Positions 54,326-62,710 of a stretch of DNA of 64,000 bases are shown here, piece after piece; the first letter of the stretch is position 1, and every line of letters starts with the position of its first letter. A model generated the notes under the pieces. The model searched no databases, was not told the origin of the DNA, and was given only the letters and a program-made list of their open reading frames with translations. The position numbers and the translations under genes were made by a program. Source of the DNA: Acidovorax sp. Leaf191 (GTDB lineage: Bacteria; Pseudomonadota; Gammaproteobacteria; Burkholderiales; Burkholderiaceae_C); assembly GCF_001424425.1 (NCBI RefSeq), contig NZ_LMPT01000019.1, positions 619,003-683,002 on the forward strand, in the 5' to 3' direction.

Positions 54326-55456
54326 ATGAAGCCAGTCCTCCGCACACTTCCACGACTCCTGCGCCTGGCGGCGCTGACCGCGCTGCTGGGCGCGGGTGTG
54401 GCGCATGCCGACGACTACGCAGACATCGCGCAGTTGCTCAAGACCGGCAAGTCCGCCGAAGCGCTGGCCAAGGCCGACCAGCGCCTGGCCGCCAACCCGC
54501 GCGACCCGCAACTGCGCTTTTTGCGCGGTGTGGCACAGGCCGACAGCGGCAAGCCCGCCGACGCGATCACCACCTTCACCAAGCTGACCGAAGAGTACCC
54601 GGAGCTGCCCGAGCCCTACAACAACCTGGCGGTGCTCTATGCCAACCAGAACCAGCTGGACAAGGCCCGCACGGCGCTGGAGATGGCGATCCGCACCAAT
54701 CCGAGCTACGCCACCGCGCACGAGAACCTGGGCGACATCTACGCCAAGCTGGCCAGCCAGGCCTACAACAAGGCCCTGCAGCTCGACGCCACCAACGCCA
54801 ACTCCGTCAAGCCCAAGCTGGCGCTGATCCGGGAGCTGTTCTCCGCCGATGCGGCCAGCAAGACGGGCCGCCCGGCAGCCGCTGCCGCGCCGTCCCCCGT
54901 GGCGGCTGCAGCGCCCCGCCCTGCCCCGGCCCCATCGCCAGCTCCCGCAGCTGCACCGGCCCCTGCGCCAGTGGCTGCAGCCACGCCAGCGCCTGCGCCC
55001 AAGGCCGCGCCAGCCCCTGCGCCCGTGGCCCCCCCCGCAGCTGCTCCGGCTGCCGCTGCGGCATCGCCCGCTCCGGCACCGGCGCCTGCGGCGGCCGAGG
55101 CCGGTGCGTCCGACGCCTCCGTGCAATCCGTCAGCGCTGCCGTGCAGGCCTGGGCCGCTGCCTGGGCCGCCAAGGACATGAGCGCCTACCTGGGCGCCTA
55201 CGACAAGTCTTTCGACCCACCGGGCCGCCAGACCCGTGCCGCGTGGGAGAAAGAGCGCGAAGCGCGCATCGTGGGCAAGTCCAAGATCAGCGTGCGGGTG
55301 TCGGACCTCAGCGTCGCGGTCAGCGGCGACAAGGCCACGGCACGCTTTCGCCAGGCCTACAGCGCCGACTCGCTCAACGTCACCAGCCGCAAGACGCTGG
55401 ACCTGGTGAACCACAACGGCCGCTGGGCCATCGTGCGCGAAGCCACGGGCGGCTGA
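54326..55456 (+). CDS. TPR protein with Pro/Ala-rich linker and NTF2-like C-terminus
   Basis: A 376-residue exported protein. A signal peptide (RLLRLAALTALLGAGVAHA) is followed by TPR units (about residues 30-165: AVLYANQNQLDKARTALEMAI), a Pro-Ala-rich linker (about 180-265) and a C-terminal NTF2-like domain (WAAAWAAKDMSAYLGAYDKSFDPPG). The same NTF2-like pattern ends the L,D-transpeptidase gene next to it, so the two probably act together on the cell wall. An upstream in-frame start at 54246 is possible. TACAAT at 54263-54268 may be its −10. Confidence 0.85.
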   Translation: MKPVLRTLPRLLRLAALTALLGAGVAHADDYADIAQLLKTGKSAEALAKADQRLAANPRDPQLRFLRGVAQADSGKPADAITTFTKLTEEYPELPEPYNNLAVLYANQNQLDKARTALEMAIRTNPSYATAHENLGDIYAKLASQAYNKALQLDATNANSVKPKLALIRELFSADAASKTGRPAAAAAPSPVAAAAPRPAPAPSPAPAAAPAPAPVAAATPAPAPKAAPAPAPVAPPAAAPAAAAASPAPAPAPAAAEAGASDASVQSVSAAVQAWAAAWAAKDMSAYLGAYDKSFDPPGRQTRAAWEKEREARIVGKSKISVRVSDLSVAVSGDKATARFRQAYSADSLNVTSRKTLDLVNHNGRWAIVREATGG

Positions 55457-55534
55457 TCGTGGCACCGCACACAGCGCCTGCGCCTGCCGCGCAGGCGTTT
55501 TTTCATTTCTGCCACCCCTGAACCAAAGACACGC

Positions 55535-56818
55535 ATGCTGGTGGAGCTGACCGCACGACGCCGCCGGGCCGCGGCCGCAACCTTGCTGGCCGTGGCCATG
55601 GTGCAGGCCGGCCCGGGTTCGGCCCTGGCCCAAAGCCACAAGCCGCGTCGGGCCGCCACCGAGCCCGCACCGGCGGCCAAGCCGGTCGAGCTGCGCGACG
55701 GCCAGGCCGAGTCGCGCCTGCTGGCGGTGTACAGGCTCATCGGCGAAGGCCGCCAGCGCGAGGCCCTGGCACAGGCCGAAAGCCTGGCACGTGACTACCC
55801 CAACTTCCAGCTGGCGCAACTGGCCGTGGGCGACCTGATGATGTCGCGCACCCGGCCCATCCGCCGCATGGGCGATGTGCCCGAGCCGGACTCCACCCGC
55901 AGCATCCAGGCCGCCAGCGTGCTCGAAGAGCTGCGCAACGAGTCGCGCCAGCGTGTGGACGCGCAGCGCAGCCGCCCGCCCGCGAACACCATCCCGGCGC
56001 AGTTCCTGGAGCTGTCGCCGCGCTCGCGCCATGCCATCGCCGTGGACGCATCCCGCTCGCGCCTGTACCTGTTCGAGAACACGGGCAAGGGCCTGCAGCT
56101 GGTGGCCGACTACTATGCGTCCGTCGGCAAGCTGGGCACCGAAAAGGCCACCGAAGGCGACCAGCGCACGCCGCTCGGGGTGTACTTCATCACCAGCCGC
56201 CTGGACCCCGCCACCCTCAAGGACTTCTACGGCGCCGGCGCCCTGCCCATCAACTACCCCAACCCGCTGGACCAGAGCCGCGGCAAGACCGGCAGCGGCA
56301 TCTGGCTGCACGGCACGCCGCCCGACCAGTTCGCGCGCGCCCCGCTGGCCACCGACGGCTGCCTGGTGCTGGCCAACCCCGACCTCGAACGCATCCTGCG
56401 CACGGTGGAGCCCCGCTCCACGCCCGTCGTCATCGCCCGCCAGCTGCAGTGGGTGGCGCCGCACAGCGTGAGCGCCGAACGCAAGTCGTTCGAGGCCGTG
56501 CTCAACGCCTGGCGCAGTGCCAAGACCCAGGGCGACATGACGCGCCTGCTGGGCTTTTACGCACCCGACTTCCAGACCTACCGCAAAAAGCCGCTCGAAG
56601 AGTGGACCGAGGTCCTCAAGGCCGAGACCCGCGCGCTGCGGGGCCGGGAACTCCATCTCAAAGACAAGTCTTACCTTCGGTGGACAGATTCCGCCGACAC
56701 CATGGTGGTAACGTTCGGCGAAGTCGCCGAAGGCGCCCGCACGGGCCCGGTCAAGCGCCAGTACTGGGCGCGACGGGGCCAACAATGGCAGATATTTTTC
56801 GAAGGAGTGATTGGATGA
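55535..56818 (+). CDS. L,D-transpeptidase (YkuD) with NTF2-like C-terminal domain
   Basis: A 427-residue envelope enzyme. The catalytic site is IWLHGTPPDQ with His259 and ATDGCLVLAN with Cys276, the HG…S/TxGC pattern of YkuD L,D-transpeptidases. An N-terminal hydrophobic signal (ATLLAVAMVQAGPGSALAQ) exports it. A C-terminal NTF2-like domain follows (AVLNAWRSAKTQGDMTRLLGFYAPDF). It makes 3-3 cross-links in peptidoglycan or anchors proteins. It overlaps ppiA by ATGA. Confidence 0.92.
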   Translation: MLVELTARRRRAAAATLLAVAMVQAGPGSALAQSHKPRRAATEPAPAAKPVELRDGQAESRLLAVYRLIGEGRQREALAQAESLARDYPNFQLAQLAVGDLMMSRTRPIRRMGDVPEPDSTRSIQAASVLEELRNESRQRVDAQRSRPPANTIPAQFLELSPRSRHAIAVDASRSRLYLFENTGKGLQLVADYYASVGKLGTEKATEGDQRTPLGVYFITSRLDPATLKDFYGAGALPINYPNPLDQSRGKTGSGIWLHGTPPDQFARAPLATDGCLVLANPDLERILRTVEPRSTPVVIARQLQWVAPHSVSAERKSFEAVLNAWRSAKTQGDMTRLLGFYAPDFQTYRKKPLEEWTEVLKAETRALRGRELHLKDKSYLRWTDSADTMVVTFGEVAEGARTGPVKRQYWARRGQQWQIFFEGVIG

Positions 56819-57396
56819 TTTCCAGAAGAAATTCGACCCTGGCGCTTGCCAGCATTGCGCTGGCAGCTACTTTTTCAGCAGCAAATGTGCAGGCGCAAGA
56901 GGCCCCCAAGGTCAAGCTGGCCACCTCGATGGGCGACATCGTCGTGCAACTCGACCCTGCCAAGGCACCCAAGACGGTCGAGAACTTCCTGGCCTACGTG
57001 AACGACAAGCACTACGACGGCACGGTGTTCCACCGCGTGATGAACGGCTTCATGATCCAGGGCGGCGGCTTCACCGCCGACATGCAGCAAAAGCCTACCA
57101 AGCCCCCGATCGCGCTCGAAGCCAACAACGGCCTCAAGAACGACACCTACACCATCGCCATGGCGCGCACGGCCAACCCCAACTCGGCCACCTCGCAGTT
57201 CTTCATCAACGTGAAGGACAACGCCATGCTCAACGCCCCCAGCCCTGACGGCCATGGCTACGCCGTGTTCGGCAAGGTGGTGAGCGGCACCGACGTGGTC
57301 GACAAGATCAAGGCCGTGGCCGTGGGCAACAAGGGCCCGCACCAGAACGTGCCCAACACGCCCGTCACCATCAACTCCGCCACGCTGGTGAAGTGA
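56815..57396 (+). CDS. ppiA: Periplasmic peptidyl-prolyl cis-trans isomerase (cyclophilin)
   Basis: A 193-residue cyclophilin with a signal peptide ending near NVQAQ and the core motifs VFHRVMNGFMIQGGGF and TSQFFINVKDN. The TTTTTCAGCAGC part of the signal-peptide region comes from copy 6 of the dispersed repeat. It is translationally coupled to the L,D-transpeptidase gene. Confidence 0.95.
   Translation: MISRRNSTLALASIALAATFSAANVQAQEAPKVKLATSMGDIVVQLDPAKAPKTVENFLAYVNDKHYDGTVFHRVMNGFMIQGGGFTADMQQKPTKPPIALEANNGLKNDTYTIAMARTANPNSATSQFFINVKDNAMLNAPSPDGHGYAVFGKVVSGTDVVDKIKAVAVGNKGPHQNVPNTPVTINSATLVK
56841..56885. repeat. Dispersed palindromic repeat, copy 6 (in ppiA signal peptide)
   Basis: In reverse orientation GCTGCTGAAAAAGTAGCTGC and GCCAGCGCAATGCTGGC match the consensus. 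It encodes part of the hydrophobic core of the ppiA signal peptide. Confidence 0.6.
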
Positions 57397-57441
57397 GCCT
57401 TTTTGTTGATCCATTGATTCATTGATCGAAAGAACCTTGCC

Positions 57442-57948
57442 ATGAGCAACCCCCAAGTCGAACTGCACATTGCCGGCTACGGCGTCATCACCCTCGAACT
57501 CGACGAAGCCAAGGCCCCCAAGTCGGTGGCCAACTTCCTGTCGTACGTGAACAAGGGCCACTACAACAACACCGTGTTTCACCGCGTGATCCCCGGCTTC
57601 ATGGTGCAAGGCGGCGGCTTTGAACCTGGCATGACCCAGAAGGGCACCGACGCGCCCATCGAGAACGAAGCCAACAACGGCCTGAAGAACGCCAACTACA
57701 CCGTGGCCATGGCCCGCACCAGCGACCCGCACTCGGCCACCGCCCAGTTCTTCATCAACGTGGCGGACAACGGCTTCCTGAACCACACCGCACCGTCGGC
57801 CCAGGGCTGGGGCTATGCCGTGTTCGGCAAGGTGGTCGGCGGCGCCGACGTGGTCGACAAGATCAAGGCCGTGAAGACGGGCCGCAAGGGCTTCCACGAC
57901 GACGTGCCGAAGGAAGACGTGATCATCGAAAAGGCCGTCGCGCTCTGA
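57442..57948 (+). CDS. ppiB: Cytoplasmic peptidyl-prolyl cis-trans isomerase (cyclophilin)
   Basis: A 168-residue cyclophilin without a signal peptide: [16 protein letters not shown] and [16 protein letters not shown]. It is a tandem duplicate of the preceding gene, and the usual PpiB partner. Confidence 0.96.
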   Translation: MSNPQVELHIAGYGVITLELDEAKAPKSVANFLSYVNKGHYNNTVFHRVIPGFMVQGGGFEPGMTQKGTDAPIENEANNGLKNANYTVAMARTSDPHSATAQFFINVADNGFLNHTAPSAQGWGYAVFGKVVGGADVVDKIKAVKTGRKGFHDDVPKEDVIIEKAVAL

Positions 57949-58018
57949 GCACGACATTCCCCTTGAGCGCTGCGGCGGCCCCGGTTGCGGGGCCCGCGTA
58001 CATCACGCAGCGCAGGGG

Positions 58019-58831
58019 ATGACCGACACAAGCACTAGCCCCAGCATTTTTGTGACCACGACCGTGCCCCGGTTCGAGGAGCTCATCGCTCCCTCGCACT
58101 GGCGCACGGTCGAATTCATTTCGGACCTGCATTTGCAGGCCAGCGAACCCGCCACCGTGGCGGCGTTCGAGCACTACCTGCGCACCACAGAGGCCGACGC
58201 GCTGTTCATCCTGGGTGACCTGTTCGAGGTGTGGGTGGGCGACGACGCCATCGACGAGCCCGGCAGCTTCGAGGCCCGGGGCTGCGCCGCCCTTGGCGCA
58301 GCATCGCAGCGCAGGCCGCTGTACTTCATGCACGGCAACCGCGACTTCCTGACGGGACCCGCATTCCTGCAGCGCACCGGCATGACCGGCCTCGCAGACC
58401 CCACGGTCCTCGTGTTCGGCCACCAGCGCATCGTGCTCAGCCACGGCGACCTGCTGTGCCTGGACGATGTGGACTACCAGCGCTTTCGCATCCAGGCGCG
58501 CAGCAGCGCCTGGCAGGACGCCTTCCTCGCCCAGCCCCTGGCCACGCGCCGCACCCAGGCCCGCGGCATCCGCCAGGAGAGCGAAGCCAAGAAGCAGTCC
58601 GGCGTCACCTACGCCGACGTGGACGGCCCTGCCGCCATCGGCTGGCTGCAGGCCGCCGGGGCCAGCACGATGGTGCATGGGCATACGCACCGCCCCGCAG
58701 AGCACACCCTCGCACCCGGGCTCGCTCGCGTGGTACTCAGCGACTGGGATGCGGCCGCATTGCCCCCCCGGCTGGAAACACTGCGTTTGTCGGCCCAGGG
58801 CTTGGAACGCATCGCACTCGACCCCAGGTAG
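58019..58831 (+). CDS. lpxH: UDP-2,3-diacylglucosamine diphosphatase
   Basis: A 270-residue calcineurin-like metallophosphatase in lipid A synthesis. The metal motifs are FISDLHL, LGDLFEVW, HGNRDF, LSHGD and VHGHTHRP. It makes lipid X from UDP-2,3-diacylglucosamine at the inner membrane. Confidence 0.95.
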   Translation: MTDTSTSPSIFVTTTVPRFEELIAPSHWRTVEFISDLHLQASEPATVAAFEHYLRTTEADALFILGDLFEVWVGDDAIDEPGSFEARGCAALGAASQRRPLYFMHGNRDFLTGPAFLQRTGMTGLADPTVLVFGHQRIVLSHGDLLCLDDVDYQRFRIQARSSAWQDAFLAQPLATRRTQARGIRQESEAKKQSGVTYADVDGPAAIGWLQAAGASTMVHGHTHRPAEHTLAPGLARVVLSDWDAAALPPRLETLRLSAQGLERIALDPR

Positions 58832-58880
58832 GCTGTGTATTGACTTCCGGGGCCTGCCTTTGTCGGCATGCCCTGACACC

Positions 58881-59711
58881 ATGCCCCCCATCCTCAACCG
58901 GCTCTGGCGCCACGTGCGCGCCACCGTCGCCCCCGTGCCCGACATCTCGGCCGCACTGTGGTTGCAGACGCTGCAGCGTTATCCCTTCCTGTCTGCGCTG
59001 TCACTGCACGACCAGTCCAAGCTGCGGGCGCTGAGCGCCCTGTTCCTGCACGAGAAGCGGTTCCACGGCGCCCACGACCTCGAGGTCACCGACGCCATGG
59101 CCATCGACATCGCCGCCCAGGCCTGCCTGCCGCTGCTGCACTGGGGCGACCCGGCCAAGGCCCTCAAGTGGTACGACGATTTCGTGACCATCGTGCTGCA
59201 CCCGGGCGAGGCCGTGGCGCGCCGCCAGGTCGTGGATGAAGCCGGCGTGGTGCACGAACAGGCGCAGGTGCTGCTGGGCGAGGCGATGGACCGCGGCCCC
59301 ATCATGCTCAGTTGGCAACACGTCGCCAACGCGGCCGAGAACACCGAGCGCGGGCACAACGTGGTGGTGCACGAGTTCGTGCACAAGCTCGACATGCGCA
59401 GCGGCGAGCCCAATGGCTGCCCGCCATTGCCATCCGGCTTCATGGGCACGCGCACCGGCCGCGCCGCCTACGAGGCCTGGTGGTCCGCCTGGGAGCCGGC
59501 GTACGAGCAGTTCCGCGAGCGCGTGATCATGTCCGAACGGTTCGGCGCCGAGCGGCCCTGGCTGGATGCGTACGGCGCGACCTCGCCCTCCGAATTCTTT
59601 GCTGTGGCGTGCGAGGCGTACTTCGTCAACCGGCCCCGCTTTGCGCAAGAGTTTCCGTCGCTGATGCCGGTGCTGGACGCGTTCTTTCAGCGCCCCGTCC
59701 ACACGGACTGA
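58881..59711 (+). CDS. mtfA: Zinc-dependent peptidase MtfA (M90)
   Basis: A 276-residue protein. The zinc site is HEFVH at residues 164-168, within VVVHEFVHKLDM, and a downstream Glu is in SEFFAVACEAYF. MtfA is a cytosolic peptidase known in enterics to bind Mlc. The ATG at 58881 starts MPPILNRLWRHV. Confidence 0.93.
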   Translation: MPPILNRLWRHVRATVAPVPDISAALWLQTLQRYPFLSALSLHDQSKLRALSALFLHEKRFHGAHDLEVTDAMAIDIAAQACLPLLHWGDPAKALKWYDDFVTIVLHPGEAVARRQVVDEAGVVHEQAQVLLGEAMDRGPIMLSWQHVANAAENTERGHNVVVHEFVHKLDMRSGEPNGCPPLPSGFMGTRTGRAAYEAWWSAWEPAYEQFRERVIMSERFGAERPWLDAYGATSPSEFFAVACEAYFVNRPRFAQEFPSLMPVLDAFFQRPVHTD

Positions 59712-59869
59712 CACGCGCTGTGCCGCAGCGGCGTGCCGCTTTGCACGTTGACCTGCGCAGCGTTGCATTGCGGTGGATACGACGGAGCTCTGTCGTCGGC
59801 AATGTCCTCATTCCTGCGCACAGAGACCCGATGACTCGCCTTCGCGATAGGGCCTGGATTCCAGATTTT

Positions 59870-59899
59870 GACAATTTGTCCATTTTTGGATAAATTGTC
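59870..59899. promoter_or_regulatory. Near-perfect 30-bp palindromic operator before DauR-like gene
   Basis: GACAATTTGTCCA, TTTT, TGGATAAATTGTC form an inverted repeat with 12 of 13 matching pairs per arm. It ends three bases before the ATG at 59903, so a bound repressor would cover the ribosome site and probable promoter. The encoded DauR-like protein is the obvious candidate ligand. Confidence 0.75.
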
Positions 59900-59902
59900 G
59901 AC

Positions 59903-60610
59903 ATGACCCGCCCAACGTCCTCCACAGCCTCGACGCCTTCCACGCCACCAACACCCCGTCAACGGACTGCACGGCCAGCGCGCCCCCGCACCGCCGAGCA
60001 CACGGTGCTGCTGTCGCAGATCGAGCAGGTCGCGCAGGGCCTGGCCGCCACCTTCGCGCCGTTTTGCGAGGTGGTCGTGCACGACCTGCTGGACCCGGGG
60101 CAATCCATCCTCGCGATCCACAACAACCTCTCGGGCCGGGCCGTGGGCGAGCCGACGACCGAGCTGGGCCTGGCGCGCATCGCCGACCCCGACTACCCCC
60201 AGGTGATCGCCAACTACGCCAACCAGTTTGCCGACGGGCGACAGGCCAAGAGCACGTCGGTGGGCATCAAGGATTCATCGGGCGAGTACATCGCCGCGCT
60301 GTGCCTGAATGTGGACCTCACGCTGTTTCGCAGCCTGCAGAGCGTGGTGGGGCAGTTCACCGCCATCGACGGCGACACGGGGCTCACCGAGTCGCTCGAC
60401 CCTGCGGGCGCCGATGCCATCCGCCTGCGCATCGACCAGTTCGCGGCACGCCTGTCCACCGCGCCGCGGGCGCTCAAGGCCAGCGAGCGGCGCGCGCTGC
60501 TGCGCGAACTGCGCGACTCGGGCAGCCTGGAGGTGCGCCGCGCCATGGAGGTGGTGGCGCAGCACCTGGGCGTATCGCGCGCCACGGTGTATGGCGACGT
60601 GGCCAAGTGA
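59903..60610 (+). CDS. DauR/YheO-type transcriptional regulator (PAS-like + HTH)
   Basis: A 235-residue regulator. After a Pro/Thr-rich N-terminus, a YheO-like PAS domain (VAQGLAATFAPFCEVVVHDL) and a C-terminal HTH (VRRAMEVVAQHLGVSRATVYGDVAK) are seen. The family includes DauR, the repressor of D-arginine catabolism. Here it precedes the beta-hydroxyaspartate-like enzyme genes by ten bases, so it probably controls them and itself through the palindrome. Confidence 0.9.
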   Translation: MTRPTSSTASTPSTPPTPRQRTARPARPRTAEHTVLLSQIEQVAQGLAATFAPFCEVVVHDLLDPGQSILAIHNNLSGRAVGEPTTELGLARIADPDYPQVIANYANQFADGRQAKSTSVGIKDSSGEYIAALCLNVDLTLFRSLQSVVGQFTAIDGDTGLTESLDPAGADAIRLRIDQFAARLSTAPRALKASERRALLRELRDSGSLEVRRAMEVVAQHLGVSRATVYGDVAK

Positions 60611-60619
60611 GGTGAAGGC

Positions 60620-61618
60620 ATGAGCGCCCACCCCACCACCATCGACCGCGCACAGGCCGGCCTGCGGCTGCTCGACACCCACCAGGTCAACACGCTGCTG
60701 CAGCCGCACGATGTACTGACTGCCGTGCGCGAGGCCTTCACCCTGCACAGCCAGCGCGCGGGCCGCGTGTTCCCCGTGGTGCGCGAGGCGCTGGCCACGG
60801 GCGGTGTGTTCGGCATCAAGTCGGGCGATGTGCCCGCCCAGGGGCTGCTGGGCTTCAAGGCCGCGGGCTTCTGGCCCGCCAACCGCGCGCGGGGCGGCGA
60901 GCCGCACCAGGCCACCGTGATGCTGATCGACCCTGCCACCGGCCGCCCGCTGTGCGTGCTGGACGGCAATGCCATCACCACCGAACGCACGGGCGCGGCC
61001 GGCGCACTGGGGCTGCAGCACCTCGCACGGGCTGACAGCGAGCAGCTGTGCCTCTTCGGCACCGGCGTACAGGCGCGCGTGCAGCTGCGCTATGCGCTGC
61101 AGGTGCTGCCCGCGCTGCGCCGGGTGCGCTATGTGGCGCATGGCGGGCAGCGCAACCAAGGCTTCGAGGCGGCGTTGGCCGACCGCTGCGACATCGCCCT
61201 GGCCACCGATGCGAATGCCGCCGTGGCCACGAGCGACGTGGTGATCACCGCCACGCCCGGCGGTGGCGCGCTGTTCGACGCAGCGGCCGTGCAGCCGGGC
61301 ACCCACATCAACGCTGTGGGCACCGACACCCAGGGCAAGCGCGAGCTGCCCGAAGGCCTGCTGGAGCGCGCCCGCGTGTTCGTGGACGACGCCGCGCAAG
61401 CCCGCCAATTGGGCGAGCTGCAATGGGCGCCGCCCGGCCTGCCCTGCACCGAACTGGGCGATGTGATCACGGACCAGGTGCAGGCGGCGCGCGGCGCGCA
61501 GGACATCACCGTGTTCGACATGACGGGCCTGGCCCTGCAGGACCTCACCGTCGCCCGCATGCTGCACACGCACGCCCTGGCGCAGGGCGTGGGCACTGCG
61601 ATGGCCTGGCCGTGGTGA
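60620..61618 (+). CDS. bhcD: Ornithine cyclodeaminase/mu-crystallin family; probable iminosuccinate reductase
   Basis: A 332-residue Rossmann enzyme. The NAD(P) loop is CLFGTGVQARVQL; FGIKSGDVPAQG and FKAAGFWP lie in the substrate domain. Family members are ornithine cyclodeaminase, ketimine reductases and BhcD. Next to a Bhc-like dehydratase and aldolase it most likely reduces iminosuccinate to aspartate. Confidence 0.82.
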   Translation: MSAHPTTIDRAQAGLRLLDTHQVNTLLQPHDVLTAVREAFTLHSQRAGRVFPVVREALATGGVFGIKSGDVPAQGLLGFKAAGFWPANRARGGEPHQATVMLIDPATGRPLCVLDGNAITTERTGAAGALGLQHLARADSEQLCLFGTGVQARVQLRYALQVLPALRRVRYVAHGGQRNQGFEAALADRCDIALATDANAAVATSDVVITATPGGGALFDAAAVQPGTHINAVGTDTQGKRELPEGLLERARVFVDDAAQARQLGELQWAPPGLPCTELGDVITDQVQAARGAQDITVFDMTGLALQDLTVARMLHTHALAQGVGTAMAWPW

Positions 61619-61698
61619 CAGGTACCGGCCCCCCGCCCCCTCCCCTCTCTTCATTTCCGCTTCCATCCCGCTTTCAACCACCAACACCCATCGTTGCC

Positions 61699-62682
61699 AT
61701 GACCTCTACCACCCCCATTGCAAACAGTCTCCCCACTTACGACGACGTCGTGGCTGCCGCTGGCCGCATTGCAGGCGTTGCGCACCGCACGCCCGTGCTC
61801 ACCTCGCGCATCCTCGACGAGGAGATGGGTGCCCAGGTGTTCTTCAAGTGCGAGAACCTGCAGCGCATGGGTGCGTTCAAGTTCCGCGGTGCCTACAACG
61901 CGCTGGCCCAGTTCGACGCCACGCAGCGCAAGGCCGGGGTGATCGCGTTCTCGTCGGGCAACCATGCACAGGGCATCGCCCTGGCCGCGCGCGAGCTGGG
62001 CATGCCCGCCACCATCGTCATGCCGCAGGACGCCCCCGCCGCCAAGGTCGCGGCCACGCAGGGCTACGGCGCCCAGGTGGTGTTCTACGACCGCTACACG
62101 CAAGACCGCGAGCAGATCACCCGCGACCTGGCCGAGCGCGATGGCCTGACCATGATCCCGCCGTACGACCACGCCGACGTGCTGGCCGGCCAGGGCACCG
62201 CTGCCAAGGAGCTGTTCGAAGAGGTGGGCGAACTGGACGCCTTCTTCGTCTGCCTGGGCGGCGGCGGCTTGCTGTCGGGCTCGGCCCTGGCCACCCGTGC
62301 ACTGTCGCCAAACTGCAAGCTCTACGGCGTGGAGCCCGAGGCGGGCAACGACGGGCAGCAGTCGTTTCGCAGCGGCTCCATCGTGCACATCGACACGCCC
62401 CAGACCATTGCCGATGGCGCGCAGACACAGCACCTGGGCAACATCACCTTCCCCATCATCCGCCGCGACGTGGACGACATCCTCACCGTGAGCGATGCCC
62501 AGCTGGTGGACGCCATGCGCTTTTTTGCCACGCGCATGAAGCTGGTGGTGGAGCCTACGGGCTGCCTGGGCTTTGCGGCGGCGCGTGCACGGGGTGCAGA
62601 ACTGAAGGGCAAGAAGGTCGGCGTGTTGATCAGCGGCGGCAACGTGGACATGGAACGTTTTTGCGCCCTGCTCGCCGGCTGA
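61699..62682 (+). CDS. bhcB: PLP-dependent threonine/serine dehydratase family; probable beta-hydroxyaspartate dehydratase
   Basis: A 327-residue fold-type II PLP enzyme. The PLP Lys is in MGAFKFRGAYNAL; SSGNHAQG binds substrate carboxylate and GGGGLLSG binds the PLP phosphate. By context it removes water from beta-hydroxyaspartate to give iminosuccinate, which the BhcD-like enzyme then reduces. Alternatives are serine racemase or threonine dehydratase. Confidence 0.82.
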   Translation: MTSTTPIANSLPTYDDVVAAAGRIAGVAHRTPVLTSRILDEEMGAQVFFKCENLQRMGAFKFRGAYNALAQFDATQRKAGVIAFSSGNHAQGIALAARELGMPATIVMPQDAPAAKVAATQGYGAQVVFYDRYTQDREQITRDLAERDGLTMIPPYDHADVLAGQGTAAKELFEEVGELDAFFVCLGGGGLLSGSALATRALSPNCKLYGVEPEAGNDGQQSFRSGSIVHIDTPQTIADGAQTQHLGNITFPIIRRDVDDILTVSDAQLVDAMRFFATRMKLVVEPTGCLGFAAARARGAELKGKKVGVLISGGNVDMERFCALLAG

Positions 62683-62710
62683 GCCAGCCACACAACGAGG
62701 ACCCTTTGCC

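Noticed and set aside
54209..56785. Open frame of 858 codons on the minus strand
   Set aside because: Antisense to the TPR protein and L,D-transpeptidase genes, both with signal peptides and motifs; the Gly/His-rich translation has no family pattern.
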